From contig LSSK01001087.1 in assembly GCA_001969505.1 (NCBI GenBank), forward strand, positions 1 to 11,755: DNA of 11,755 bases, read 5' to 3'. The stretch comes from Zancudomyces culisetae. Its lineage: Eukaryota; Kickxellomycota; Harpellomycetes; Harpellales; Legeriomycetaceae. Below are positions 1 through 8,857 of the stretch, one piece after another. Below the pieces are notes generated by a model, which did no database searches, had not been told where the DNA came from, and worked only from the letters and a program-made list of their open reading frames with translations. Position numbers and translations under genes: made by a program. Numbering within the stretch: the stretch's first letter is position 1; each line of letters starts with the position of its first letter.

Positions 1-390
1 TTGAGTTTTTATGCAATATATAATCTTGTTTGCATTTTTAATATGCAATAATATTAAAATTTTCAAGTTTAGTTTTTAAATAAAACGGATAATAACGGTA
101 AATGTAATACAGCTTATAAAATAATGGCTAACCCATTGCTAACTAAAACACGCCACATGTAACTTGCGTCATGAGGACTTTATAGAACAATCACACAGTA
201 GATTCTCGATACTACAGCACCATCCATTCTATTTGTAGCCATATTTTTGATTTCAAGTTATATTTGTCAAACACATAAAAAAATAAGACGAGAGAGGTCG
301 GAATACAACCGAGGTAGTTAGCAGTGGGTTTAGGATTAGAAAATTTAACCGTAAAATTCTATAAAGATAAGCGATTATCATTATGATGCG

Positions 391-393
391 GTG

Positions 394-424
<31 letters not shown>

Positions 425-426
425 AA
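391..426. repeat. (GTGAAA)6 hexanucleotide microsatellite
   Basis: Six perfect tandem copies of GTGAAA run straight into an A-rich tract. Read on the minus strand they encode an artificial Phe-His alternation, which explains the long minus-strand open frame at 253-492. That frame shows no protein-like sequence outside the repeat, so I do not call it a gene. Confidence 0.95.
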
Positions 427-872
427 AAAAAACAAAGTATAGAATATTAGAAATTGAAAAATGGAGGATTTCATGTGTTTCCGCTCAAGCATGAATGGTG
501 CAGTATTCTCATCAAGTAATGCCCGGAAAACATCTAGCGCAGTGATAAAAATACTAACAAGTACGCATCGTTAACCTGACAAAAAGATTGAAATCTTACA
601 AACTAGAACTTCTAGCACGACGTGTAACAGTTGTTAAATAAAGTGGTTTGATTTACAATTAATGTTTGGAAATAGTTGACCTTTGTTTGATCAAGCTGGT
701 AGAGGTGCACTCCAGAAAAAACTTGGTACCTAAATGTCGGTTATGTGTTGTTTCAGCATTTTATTTCAAGTCTCAAAGATTCAAGACTGGTGAATACACT
801 TTTCCAGAAAAAAAAACTAATACGGTATAACATCGATTATATGGCAGCTGTACTGATGTATATCCAGTATAT

Positions 873-892
873 TATAGTATAGTATAGTATAG
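873..892. repeat. (TATAG)4 pentanucleotide microsatellite
   Basis: Four perfect tandem copies of TATAG are followed by a partial TAG. It lies about 290 bp upstream of the TRM1 start. It is probably a simple repeat and could vary in length between strains. Confidence 0.9.
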
Positions 893-1181
893 TAGAAATC
901 GAGGAGAGAAAATGAGGGGGAGGGAAATGGGTGGATGTAGGTATTGTGTTATGCCAGGTCGGGCTAAATTGGCAGTTGATTGATGTTTTCTTTGAATCGG
1001 ATCTCCCAAAGTTGGCAAAAGCAAAAAAAATATTTCATAATAATTGTCTGGCCAATAGTGGTGATCTAGCCATGATTTCGTGTTTAAAATTGGCTTTGGT
1101 AAATAATAAAAAAAAAATTAAAACCTTGTAAAATTTTTTATTTTTTCAAGCTTTATACAAACTAAAAGCACGACAGGGGAA

Positions 1182-2615
1182 ATGGAGGTAGATCCTGACA
1201 AATACGATCAAGTAACAGAAGGAAAGGCAAAAATCCTTTACCCGAAACAAAATGAGGTCTTTTACAATCCGGTCCAGGAATTCAACCGGGACATGTCAAT
1301 TGCCTCAATTTCAACATGGAGAGAAAAGCTATACAAAAAGGAGAAGGCTGTGATACTTGAGGGTTTGTCAGCATCGGGGTTGCGTTCAATACGGTATGCG
1401 AAAGAAATCGAGGGTATTCAGAAGATAGTTGCAAACGATTTGTCAGAGGAGGCAGTAGAGTCGATAAAGCGGAATATAGCATACAATGAAATTCCAGAAG
1501 GAAAAGTTGAGGCGCACAAAGGGGATGTGATGGAGGTGTTGTATTCGCATCGGGAAAGCAGTAAGCAGTATGAGGTGATAGATCTAGATCCATATGGAAG
1601 TGCAGCGCAGTTTATAGACGGAGCTGTGCAAAGTGTAAAGTCGGGAGGCTTGCTGTGTATAACGTGTACTGATTTAGCGGTGTTAGCGAGTATGAATCAT
1701 CCAGAAACATGCTTTGCAAAATACGGTGGGATGCCAATGAAAAGCGAGTTTAAGCACGAGCTTGCGCTGCGGCTTCTGTTGTATTCAGTGCAAAGTAGTG
1801 CGGCAAAATACAAGCGGAGGATCAGGCCATTAATGAGCTGTAGCATAGATTTTTATATCCGGGTTTTTATTGTGGTGTACGACAGCCCCAAGGACTGTAA
1901 GGACGGTATAACAGATTCAGGTATAGTGGTGAGTTGTACCAAGTGCCACAGCTTTGGGGTACAGCCATTTGGTAAAAAGACAGCACTCAATAACCAGCAA
2001 AACAATTTCAAGTATACACCATCAGTGGTGCATGGTGTTTCGCAGGCTTGTAGCAATTGCGGCTCGAGTTTGAAACTCGGAGGACCTTGTTATTTATCAG
2101 ATATTCATGACAAAACGTTTGTAGATAGTTTGTACGAGCACATTTGCAATAATCCTGGGAAATTTGGTACAGAAAAGCGAATGAAGGGGATGGTAAAGGT
2201 GATTTCAGAAGAGTTGAGCAACCCGTTTTTCTACACACTGACAGGCTTGTGCTCGAGTGTAAAGATGGGTGCGTGTCCACCAATAATTAAGGTTACTTCT
2301 GCGATCTGTAACGCCGGGTACAAGGTTTCATGCTCACATACATGTCCTGGTTCCATCAAAACCGATGCGCCAGACTATGTAATCTGGGATATTGTCAGAG
2401 AATTGGCAAAGACATGCGGTAGCAAACAGGTTGATCCCGAAAACAGGGAGCAACAGTATATTGGAAACATTATAAACAAACCACAAACCGTGACAAATGT
2501 TGATTTCACCTACAATGCCAATGCTGTAGGCGAGTCTCGAAAGATTAAGCTGGTGAGGTACCAAGTCAACCCAACCAAAAACTGGGGACCCAAAAAGCGT
2601 CATAGATCTAACTGA
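1182..2615 (+). CDS. TRM1: tRNA (guanine(26)-N(2))-dimethyltransferase, TRM1 family
   Basis: Transfers two methyl groups from S-adenosylmethionine to N2 of guanosine 26 in many tRNAs, at the hinge between the D and anticodon stems. The 477-residue protein is intronless and family-like from end to end. Near residue 26 is VFYNPVQEFNRD; the SAM-binding loop is EGLSASGLRSIR (60-71); the acidic SAM contact follows at ANDLSEEAVESIKRN (84-98); the catalytic motif DLDPYGS is at 134-140, followed by GGLLCITCTDLAVL (155-168). A zinc-binding pair, C252/C255 and C290/C293, precedes the family C-terminal domain, and the tail ends with NPTKNWGPKKRHR. The ATG at 1182 is the first after an in-frame stop at 1119-1121. 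Yeast Trm1 has a longer N-terminus for mitochondrial import; here the protein begins almost at the conserved core, so no presequence is visible. The basic C-terminus may aid nuclear targeting (inference). Confidence 0.96.
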   Translation: MEVDPDKYDQVTEGKAKILYPKQNEVFYNPVQEFNRDMSIASISTWREKLYKKEKAVILEGLSASGLRSIRYAKEIEGIQKIVANDLSEEAVESIKRNIAYNEIPEGKVEAHKGDVMEVLYSHRESSKQYEVIDLDPYGSAAQFIDGAVQSVKSGGLLCITCTDLAVLASMNHPETCFAKYGGMPMKSEFKHELALRLLLYSVQSSAAKYKRRIRPLMSCSIDFYIRVFIVVYDSPKDCKDGITDSGIVVSCTKCHSFGVQPFGKKTALNNQQNNFKYTPSVVHGVSQACSNCGSSLKLGGPCYLSDIHDKTFVDSLYEHICNNPGKFGTEKRMKGMVKVISEELSNPFFYTLTGLCSSVKMGACPPIIKVTSAICNAGYKVSCSHTCPGSIKTDAPDYVIWDIVRELAKTCGSKQVDPENREQQYIGNIINKPQTVTNVDFTYNANAVGESRKIKLVRYQVNPTKNWGPKKRHRSN

Positions 2616-2865
2616 TACATAGTAGAAAGCAAATCTTTTCTTTTTTTAAACACAATTAGTTTCCACCCTTTGTTTTGTTACTTTTTATATATTTTTTTCG
2701 ATGAGCCAAATTTAAAGCCATTATAGAAAAAAAATTTTTTTTTATTCCAGAATATATAAAATTCTTTTGAAAAAAAAAAGATTTTTTCTAGCTCTATGCC
2801 ATATTATTACCGAATTATCGCACTTTAACAACAAGGAACTAGGAAAACATAAGAAGAAACGTAAA
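2616..2865. promoter_or_regulatory. TRM1 3' flank with TATA-like element
   Basis: This stretch holds the TRM1 3' flank (T-rich and A-rich runs) and a TATA-like string at about 2753-2761, roughly 105 bp upstream of the ATG at 2866. A minus-strand AATAAA at 2741-2746 could be a poly(A) signal for the convergent XPF gene, about 285 bp past its stop. These are string matches in AT-rich DNA, so they are weak evidence. Confidence 0.25.
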
Positions 2866-3048
2866 ATGGCAAATTATCAGCAACAATTACAGCGTCCGCA
2901 GATAATAAAGACAATAAAACGCGAGAAGGTCAAACAATCGCAAGTACTCAAGCAACTAGAAAAGTTCATGTTGAAGCAAGCTTCGGTGCAATCAGCACCA
3001 ATTGGAGTAAAACAGCAGTTAGAAAAGATATTAAAAAGTATGATGTAA
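2866..3048 (+). CDS. Possible small Lys/Gln-rich helical protein (60 residues)
   Basis: I do not recognise this protein. It starts at an ATG in a good eukaryotic context (AAAATGG) and encodes 60 residues that are very rich in Lys and Gln, with no Trp or Cys. The spacing of Val, Leu, Ile and Met in VLKQLEKFMLKQ and VKQQLEKILKSMM suggests two amphipathic helices. The frame stays open upstream into poly-A/T without another ATG. The last 18 bases overlap the 3' end of XPF on the other strand (3031-3048); the rest overlaps no gene. For it: the start context, a TATA-like element about 105 bp upstream, and composition unlike random AT-rich sequence. Against it: short length and no family match. It could also be the last exon of a spliced gene or a chance frame. 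Confidence 0.4.
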   Translation: MANYQQQLQRPQIIKTIKREKVKQSQVLKQLEKFMLKQASVQSAPIGVKQQLEKILKSMM

Positions 3049-5712
3049 AAAGGAGTGGAGAGAGGAAGCAAGTTTGGGATCAAGTATAGAAGACAGCTGT
3101 TTAACAGAAAGGGAGCAGAGGTGGGTAAAGTTTTTGGAGGAATTGGCCAAGTTGTAAACGGCGAGAGATTGGGTGCCAGCGGATAGGCCAGGAAGTGAAT
3201 TCAACAGTTTGAGGGAAGAGGATCTGTAGTTGTTTGTTAGAGTGACAGAGGATTTTCCGGCTTGTTCGGCTCTATGGCTATCGGGTTCGGGGAAGCGAGA
3301 CTTCAAATCCAAAAACAATTTAGCGGTAAATTGGGGCGAAGGACTCCAAATCAATCGTAGTTCTTTATAGGAGATTAGAAGCTGAGCCAGTTTTACAGGA
3401 AACAGTTGGCTGGCACGCTCAGTTCTGAAATAGTAGTCGCCTAGAAACAGCGAATTTGGTTCGAATTCGATCAACAAAGCAGACGATTTGTAGTGTTCGC
3501 GCATAGCACCGGCTTGGGAGTACAGTCTGCCACTAGCAAGAGACTGGATCAGATCAGGTACAGCTTTTCTTTCAACACACAGCTGGTCGTGCAGGACATA
3601 GTCGCCTATTAACAGTGTCCGCGGAACAACCATAATTCCCTTGTTGTACAGAGCAAACGGCAATGCACTCCGGAACTCTCTGGCGTCGACTATGACAGTC
3701 GCAGTTTTGTTTTGATGAAGCGGTTGCAAATCATTTTCGGTAGAAACAAAACTGATTGGCGGAGGACTGTCGGTTATGCCTTTGTCAACCAGCTGGATTG
3801 CCATACTTGATTTCTCATTTATTAGCGTTTCAAAGCTTGTCTTTTCTTTTCGAATTTGACTTAGATATTTTTGTTCTTCTACACTGTTATCGTAAACCAT
3901 AAAATACACTTTTTTGATATTCCCGCCATATATTTCTAGTTGCCGGATGAATTCTGTGTTTGGTGAATACATAATCACTGTTGTTGGCCTGTATTTTTCC
4001 AACGTTTCCATGTTTTTTATTCCTGCATACGCTTGTATTACTACCTGTGCCTCTACCACCCCGTAATACGCCGGGTCTACAGTTGTTTCATTCTGGCTGT
4101 TTTGTTCACCTGTTCCACCATCAATATCAATAACTCCTGCAAACGTTGCGACGCTGGATCCGCTACTACCACTTACTGAATCGCTTGTTTTTCTAACCCT
4201 TCTCCTCTTGTTGGCATTGTTTTTGCCACTGTTTCCAGCCGGGTTACCCATGGAGCTTGCCTCGGTATCATCGCTATTCTTTTGTATAAGCCTATTCTCC
4301 ATATATTCTTTATAGCTCTTCAACATGCATTTATTCAATCCCTTTTTAGAATCGTCGGCTTCGCTTAAATAACCCGATAGTTGTTCTCTAGTTGCCTCAT
4401 TACACACCATTATTAAAATTCGTGTATTAGCGCTAGTTTCCTGTTCTACTATTTTTTCCAGTGTCTTCCATTTCGGAAGTACTTCAACTTGCGGTCGACC
4501 ATCTGCTTTAGTATGGAACGCCCGTTCTTTGGCTAGATTATATATAATATTCCCCATATCTGTAAATATCCATGTAGGTTCGGTTCCAGTTTCTCCCCTC
4601 ATTTGCCCCAACGCCATCATCTTGTTTGCTGTAAATAAAATCTCAAGGTATTCATAATACTTTATACAGTCGTATTCCACCAAGTACTCCATCATTCTCC
4701 TTAAGTCTCCCAAATCTGCTATCAATCGCTTTGTCCTCGCTCCAACTCGCTGCCAAAATGGCTGTAGCATCCTTCGAACTCTCTCTTCGTTGTCTTTAAA
4801 TGTCCAATCCTCTATCTCCAATTCACTCATATCCACATACTTGTTTAGCCTTTTTATTTCCATCACTATCTTCTTGTTGCACTCCATTATACACTGTTGT
4901 ATCTCATTCATTCTTTTGCTCATCCCCTGCCGCATTTCTATCACTTCCCTTTCCTTTCCATACAACTCTTCTTTGATATTTACTTGATATCGTGGCCAAA
5001 GCTGTACTTTATTTATTTGCATCCGTTTTAGTCTTTTTTCCAACCCTGCAAACTCGTGTGTAAACCCCGTTGCCTTATCACTGATCGCCTTAATGAATCC
5101 TACACAATTTTCTTTTCGATACATTTTCAAGATAAACGCCTCAATACTATCTTCTGTTACTTTATGTGCTCTATTCACTACTATTCCTGTTACCATCTCT
5201 GTTGGAATTATTTTGTTGATAATGTCCACTACAAGAATTCTGTTTGTAACCGAAACTACTCCACCTTGTAAATATATTTTCGCCCTAATTTATATTTGCA
5301 TTTTAATTCTTTAATTATTCAACAAACTCGACTTTTTCAAGTTATATTAGATATACAATACAAACATTAAAATCCAAATGACGTTTATTGACAACTTGCA
5401 TTTGGATTTACTTTAAAAAGTTGAACTATAAGCTTAAAATTACCTTTGATTGGGGCTATTGTCGCTTTTCAACACTGTTAGCCTTCCTGGATCGTCATTC
5501 CCACAGTTCATCTCCAACAATTTCTGTTGAATGTATTCCTCCTCAATCTCGCTGCAATTCATCAATAAAACCAAGGTTTTGTTTGTTGAGTATGTTCTTA
5601 CTAACTCCACCAGGATTCTCTCGTATCCCAACCCCTCCCCAATTACACTCAATCCATCCTCATTTATTACCTGTTCCAATATTGCTTTCTGAAACTTTAG
5701 CAATTCTTGCAT
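3031..5712 (-). CDS. RAD1: XPF/Rad1/ERCC4 structure-specific DNA repair endonuclease
   Basis: Catalytic subunit of the XPF-ERCC1 (Rad1-Rad10) nuclease, which cuts 5' of lesions in nucleotide-excision repair and also acts in recombination and crosslink repair in the nucleus. It has two exons: 5712-5444 and 5284-3031, joined in phase 2 within an Arg codon, giving 840 residues. Exon 1 matches the XPF N-terminus from residue 4 (DGLSVIGEGLGYERIL, then EIEEEYIQQKL). Exon 2 opens with AKIYLQGGV and TNRILVVD, matching the family's YTQGG and SRILVVD. Residues 1 to about 400 are the degenerate helicase-like region. A variable Ser/Gly/Asn-rich linker carries a basic NLS-like NKRRRVRK (448-455). The ERCC4 nuclease domain is about 618-748, with GDYVL and the catalytic VERKAVPD (ERK at 661-663), then GRLYSQ. 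The C-terminal tandem helix-hairpin-helix (about 778-840) should bind ERCC1/Rad10. An in-frame stop at 5752-5754 and no intervening ATG support the start. Confidence 0.96.
5285..5443 (-). other. Spliceosomal intron of XPF/RAD1 (159 nt, phase 2)
   Basis: On the minus strand the intron begins GTAATT and ends ATTAG. Splicing joins AG from exon 1 to G from exon 2 to make one Arg codon. The result, NQ-R-AKIYLQGGV, lines up with the XPF family without a gap (human has SRYEVYTQGGV). Reading straight through would hit a stop right after the donor (the TAA in GTAA). The intron holds an 11-bp perfect inverted repeat, listed separately. The branch point is not obvious. Confidence 0.9.
5370..5409. repeat. 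11-bp perfect inverted repeat inside the XPF intron
   Basis: The arms AAATCCAAATG (5370-5380) and CATTTGGATTT (5399-5409) are exact reverse complements separated by an 18-nt loop. Both lie inside the intron, toward its 5' end on the transcribed strand. In pre-mRNA this would form a stem-loop about 34 nt from the donor site. Confidence 0.85.
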
Positions 5713-6904
5713 TATTTCGTAAAATGTATTAAAATAAGCTATTTCTACCTTTTACAAGTACGTATTTAACACTAGCCCTAACACACTAATTAAAACCCCT
5801 CCAAGAATATATCTATACCTGTGAATACAATTTCAACCTGACCAAAAAAATTAATGTTGGAAAGCAAAAATGCTAAAAATGTGTTTTTTAATTAGTAGAT
5901 TTCTAAATGTCGTTAATTGCGATTTCAGTGATCCCGTTTAGTTGGTGGAAATTCGTTGAAGTCGAATATATGTGCTATTATATTTCAATGTTTTTAGAAA
6001 AGCTATTCCGAAAAAGCATTTTTCTAGTCTACCAGGCACAGATTTGAACAATTCCTTAAATTCTATAGAGCCTTACCACCTCTAAAGTACCTGAATTGAT
6101 CATCATGTTTATGTAAAATCCGGTCTAGTCTCTGACCCAATATATGTTTTATCTCGCCATACTGTATAAACCTTTGAAGCTTAATAAAATGCTTACTTTC
6201 TTATAACAATTATGATCCCTTTATCACGATTGATGTCAAATTTACTTTAGCATGGGTGACAAAAGCATCAAGAACTATTGTCTCAATAAACACCCTTATG
6301 CTTGAAGCTAATCAGCTATAATTTCACTTCAGAATACCTTGGTGCTTACATCTTTATCAGGTATTTTCAACAATAGTGTGTTTAGTTAAACGGAATAAAA
6401 ATTTAATATTATTACACAAGCTTTCAAATACAAAGCTAGTCATATGTGATTTCTACCTTATACCTACTTCAAATGGTGACAAATTAGCAACAGGTGATTT
6501 ATTACACGACTTTATTGATAGTTTGAATTTGCATTATTTAGGAAAATATTATTTTTAAAATAATCAATACAATGATGGCCGCAATTAAAACAATCGATAT
6601 GACAGTGCTGATAAATATCAAGTTCTGTTTTTATGAATGTAAGGTATTACTTAGTTTTTTGGTATTGATTTAATCGAGAAAAGATCGAACTAGGTGAAAG
6701 TTACAATTTATATTTAAGAATCGTACACTAACTTAAATGTAACAGATATTTCTATTAATACAAAATAGTCCTAACCAATATCCACAAAAAAAAGTTTATT
6801 CTATGGAAATTTATTCTATACTACTAATACAGTTAGAATCTTGTAACGAATTTGAACAAGATGATATAAAAGCTAAAAAACACGTCTAATATCGGTCTGT
6901 TACA
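5713..6904. other. Intergenic region between the XPF start and the receptor stop
   Basis: This region holds the XPF promoter (immediately beyond 5712, on the minus strand) and the 3' flank of the receptor gene. I see no convincing gene. Two small plus-strand frames are noted but not called: an ATG frame at 5907-6047 (46 codons, hydrophobic) and a stop-to-stop frame ending at 6558 with no in-frame ATG. A B-box-like string at 6041-6049 on the minus strand lacks a T-stem and an A-box, so it is not a tRNA. Confidence 0.55.
6795..6815 (-). terminator. Candidate poly(A) signals of the 7TM receptor gene
   Basis: Two minus-strand AATAAA hexamers (6795-6800 and 6810-6815) lie 90-110 bp past the receptor stop codon, at the usual spacing for a poly(A) signal. 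They sit in a direct duplication of TTTATTCTAT (6795-6804 and 6810-6819). In AT-rich DNA such hexamers are common, so this is tentative. Confidence 0.35.
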
Positions 6905-8071
6905 CTACAGATCTTCATCCTTTTCAATTTTATTTGTGTTTGTATTGTCTGCCAACTCCTCATTTTCTTTATTCCCACGTTTGTTGATTTCTATATCGAC
7001 AATGCTTTTGTTGCTTGCACTACCTTCTAGCTCACTGTCACTATCAGTATCACTGTCGCTATTACTATTACTATTGCTATCGCTATCACTGTCACTTTCA
7101 TAAATATTTATGTCTTCTCCTAACTCATTATCGATTTCTATTTCCTTTTGTCTACCCGTTATCCTCATCAGTAGTTTTTTTAGATTCTGAAGCTCTCTAT
7201 CATCTTGCAACGTTCTTTTGATAATCGGATCTCCAAAAAACAAATAAGCAACGCCCAACTCTCCTAAAGTTGCAATAACTGCCTCCATTCTGTAAATCAC
7301 CGATGAGATGGTAACACCAGTTGCGTCCAATAAAATATTGATCAAAATAATCAGCATAATAACTATTGGGAAGATTGGGAACCACAATAGCCTCATAAAC
7401 GTTTTACGAAGTAGAGTGTTGTTATATTTTGTATTGATAGATACAACACGTCTGCGAATATTAGCCTGACTATTGAATTGGTTATGAAATGGTTCGCGAT
7501 ATTCTGCTATCCCACGAAAAAGCAATATCAACAGAATTATCATAATGAAAGTTCCTACACCACACAATACATAGAATGATATTATGACTTTATGAAACCT
7601 TGTCTCACCTAAAAACAAATATCCACACCTTTTTAGCTCATACTGATCTTCCTCATCCCCCAGAAAAAACTGTAAAAGCGATAGTGCGGATACCACAATT
7701 GCAAAGATGTAATACCATATCTCGTACCTCTCAGCATTTTTTAGATGAAATCTGAATATAAGAACTAAATGTAGGGCAAGTCCTATGCCGATAGCGACGT
7801 GAAACATTAAAAAATACTGAAGAATTAATGTCACAGCTCTGCAGAAATTGGAATTCCCGGTTAAGATTAGGAGTAGAATATGTGCAATAATCCAAATAGC
7901 ACCAGCAGCCTGTAAGAGTACTATTTGCCTAATAATTACCCTGTCAACTGTCTTTCTGTCCACTAGTAGAAGAAAGAAGTACCAAATAACAGAGAATGAG
8001 ATTATGGGTAATACAATTGAGGCGATGACTATTTCAATTATTTTTGCTGCAGAGTTCGTATCAGTTTCCAT
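6905..8071 (-). CDS. Seven-transmembrane G-protein-coupled-receptor-like protein
   Basis: A 388-residue, intronless membrane protein. Seven hydrophobic segments fall at about 13-37, 46-70, 82-106, 117-137, 159-185, 230-250 and 263-281. C77 before TM3 and C149 in the second outer loop fit the conserved disulfide of such receptors. The third inner loop (186-228) is long and basic (NIRRRVVS, LLRKTFMRL); TM6 carries LLWFPIFPIVI, and TM7 ends GVAYLFFGDP. This is the style of fungal Git3/cAMP-receptor-like GPCRs (family inference, not a database hit). Such receptors sit in the plasma membrane and signal through heterotrimeric G proteins; the ligand cannot be told. The tail (282-388) is highly charged, with a Ser-Asp/Asn/Thr repeat at 326-346 and an acidic end, probably cytoplasmic and phosphorylatable. 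The start ATG at 8069-8071 leaves a short polar N-terminus, consistent with no cleaved signal peptide. Confidence 0.8.
   Translation of the reverse strand: METDTNSAAKIIEIVIASIVLPIISFSVIWYFFLLLVDRKTVDRVIIRQIVLLQAAGAIWIIAHILLLILTGNSNFCRAVTLILQYFLMFHVAIGIGLALHLVLIFRFHLKNAERYEIWYYIFAIVVSALSLLQFFLGDEEDQYELKRCGYLFLGETRFHKVIISFYVLCGVGTFIMIILLILLFRGIAEYREPFHNQFNSQANIRRRVVSINTKYNNTLLRKTFMRLLWFPIFPIVIMLIILINILLDATGVTISSVIYRMEAVIATLGELGVAYLFFGDPIIKRTLQDDRELQNLKKLLMRITGRQKEIEIDNELGEDINIYESDSDSDSNSNSNSDSDTDSDSELEGSASNKSIVDIEINKRGNKENEELADNTNTNKIEKDEDL
7034..7096 (-). repeat. Ser-Asp repeat-coding tract in the receptor tail
   Basis: A degenerate 6-nt periodicity encodes alternating Ser-Asp, Ser-Asn and Ser-Thr/Asp dipeptides (receptor residues 326-346). 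Both AGT/AGC and other Ser codons are mixed with GAT/GAC and AAT, so it is an aged or selected repeat rather than a fresh slippage product. Its phase with the reading frame supports the receptor being a translated gene. Confidence 0.85.
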
Positions 8072-8795
8072 TATAGTGCTTTTTTAATTTCATTATCGTA
8101 GCATGTATATCCTAAACCTCGGTATGTTGAATACTTATTTGCAGTCCATTCGATCTATGATATCATCGAGCTTCTAGTTGGTGTGTAATTGCATATATTT
8201 ATTCATTATATTTTGAAGTTGAGGGTTTACACTGTGATATTTTTTGTATGAGCTCGTTAGAATTAGGATACTTTTGAAAATGAAAAAAGTAGAACTAGTT
8301 TTTATTATAGAAACACGTATTTAGGATTGCCTTCATATAAATACAATTTGGAATGTTCAAGGTTGGTTTTGAACTTGTATCCATTTTGTACTTGTGTTTA
8401 AACTACAACATATCGTAGGTTGTGTTTCGGGTAGGCCCCGTAAATTGTTTTATAGTGAGAATTTTGATTGCTCAGCCACTTTAGAAAAATAATAACGTAC
8501 CAATAGTATTTCAGTTTTGAAAAATTACCAAGTTTTCAATTGTATACATTCCCCATACTTTAAGGCAGATAGATTCTATTTGCTCAAAAATTTGTTAGTA
8601 TTCACATTTAAAAATAATAATCATATCTAGCCAAAATTTTATTCAAGTTGAAAGAAATACTTTTCCTATTGTCATAAGGTAATGAATGCTTGGATACAAA
8701 TTCAAATGTAACTTCAATAATGTAACACAACTCTGGATAGTTCAGCTAGCTTTAGGTGCAAATTTTAACACAAGATTTGCTTGTAGATGGTCAGA

Positions 8796-8857
8796 TAACG
8801 TATGGTTTTAGATGAGGAGTTGGAAATCCTAATCAAAATAAGAAAACCCATACGTTA
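8796..8857. repeat. Inverted repeat with 14-bp arms and one bulge
   Basis: The left arm TAACGTATGGTTTT (8796-8809) is the reverse complement of the right arm AAAACCCATACGTTA (8843-8857), apart from one extra C in the right arm. The arms are separated by 33 nt. A TATA-like AATATAAAAG follows the right arm directly. It lies in gene-free DNA. Confidence 0.8.

Larger units (their letters stand above)
1..1181. other. Intergenic region upstream of TRM1
   Basis: No gene is supported here. The stretch is AT-rich, with two microsatellites (391-426 and 873-892) listed separately. An open frame at 931-1131 (+) has no in-frame ATG near its beginning: a stop lies at 913 and the first possible start is a GTG. 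It resembles no family I know. The TRM1 promoter should lie in the last few hundred bases, but I see no clear TATA box. A pyrimidine-rich tract ending in CAAG sits at about 1135-1150, just before the TRM1 start. No tRNA gene was found; a tRNA-D-arm-like string near 690-710 does not fold. Confidence 0.6.

Noticed and set aside
253-492. Minus-strand open frame with a Phe-His repeat
   Set aside because: Its central part is only the (GTGAAA)6 microsatellite read in reverse; the flanks are low-complexity and match no protein type I know.
690-712. tRNA D-arm-like string (GCTGGTAGAGG)
   Set aside because: No anticodon stem, T-arm or acceptor pairing can be built from the following 60 bases.
931-1131. 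Plus-strand open frame of 66 codons upstream of TRM1
   Set aside because: It has no in-frame ATG near its start, ends in a poly-Lys run from A-rich DNA, and shows no family features. It could be an exon but nothing supports splicing into TRM1.
1282-2603. Several minus-strand open frames opposite TRM1
   Set aside because: They are shadows of the well-supported TRM1 coding strand.
4790-5314. Plus-strand open frames over the XPF 5' region
   Set aside because: They are antisense shadows of XPF coding sequence, rich in Ser, Ile and Phe as expected from reversed Lys/Glu codons.
255-5350. Shared 14-mer TTTCAAGTTATATT (near 252 and 5336)
   Set aside because: A single short AT-rich match over 11.7 kb is expected by chance and the similarity does not extend.
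5388-5732. Plus-strand open frame opposite XPF exon 1
   Set aside because: The minus strand here clearly encodes the XPF N-terminus; the plus frame is its shadow.
5907-6047. 46-codon hydrophobic ATG frame
   Set aside because: The start context is fair, but it is short, unrecognised and unsupported by any neighbour; likely chance.
6041-6049. B-box-like string (minus strand) suggesting a tRNA gene
   Set aside because: The flanking bases do not form a T-stem and no A-box or acceptor stem is present. The similar string at 8893-8901 fails the same test.
7015-7221. Plus-strand Tyr/His/Cys-rich frame
   Set aside because: It is the reverse reading of the receptor's Ser-Asp repeat.
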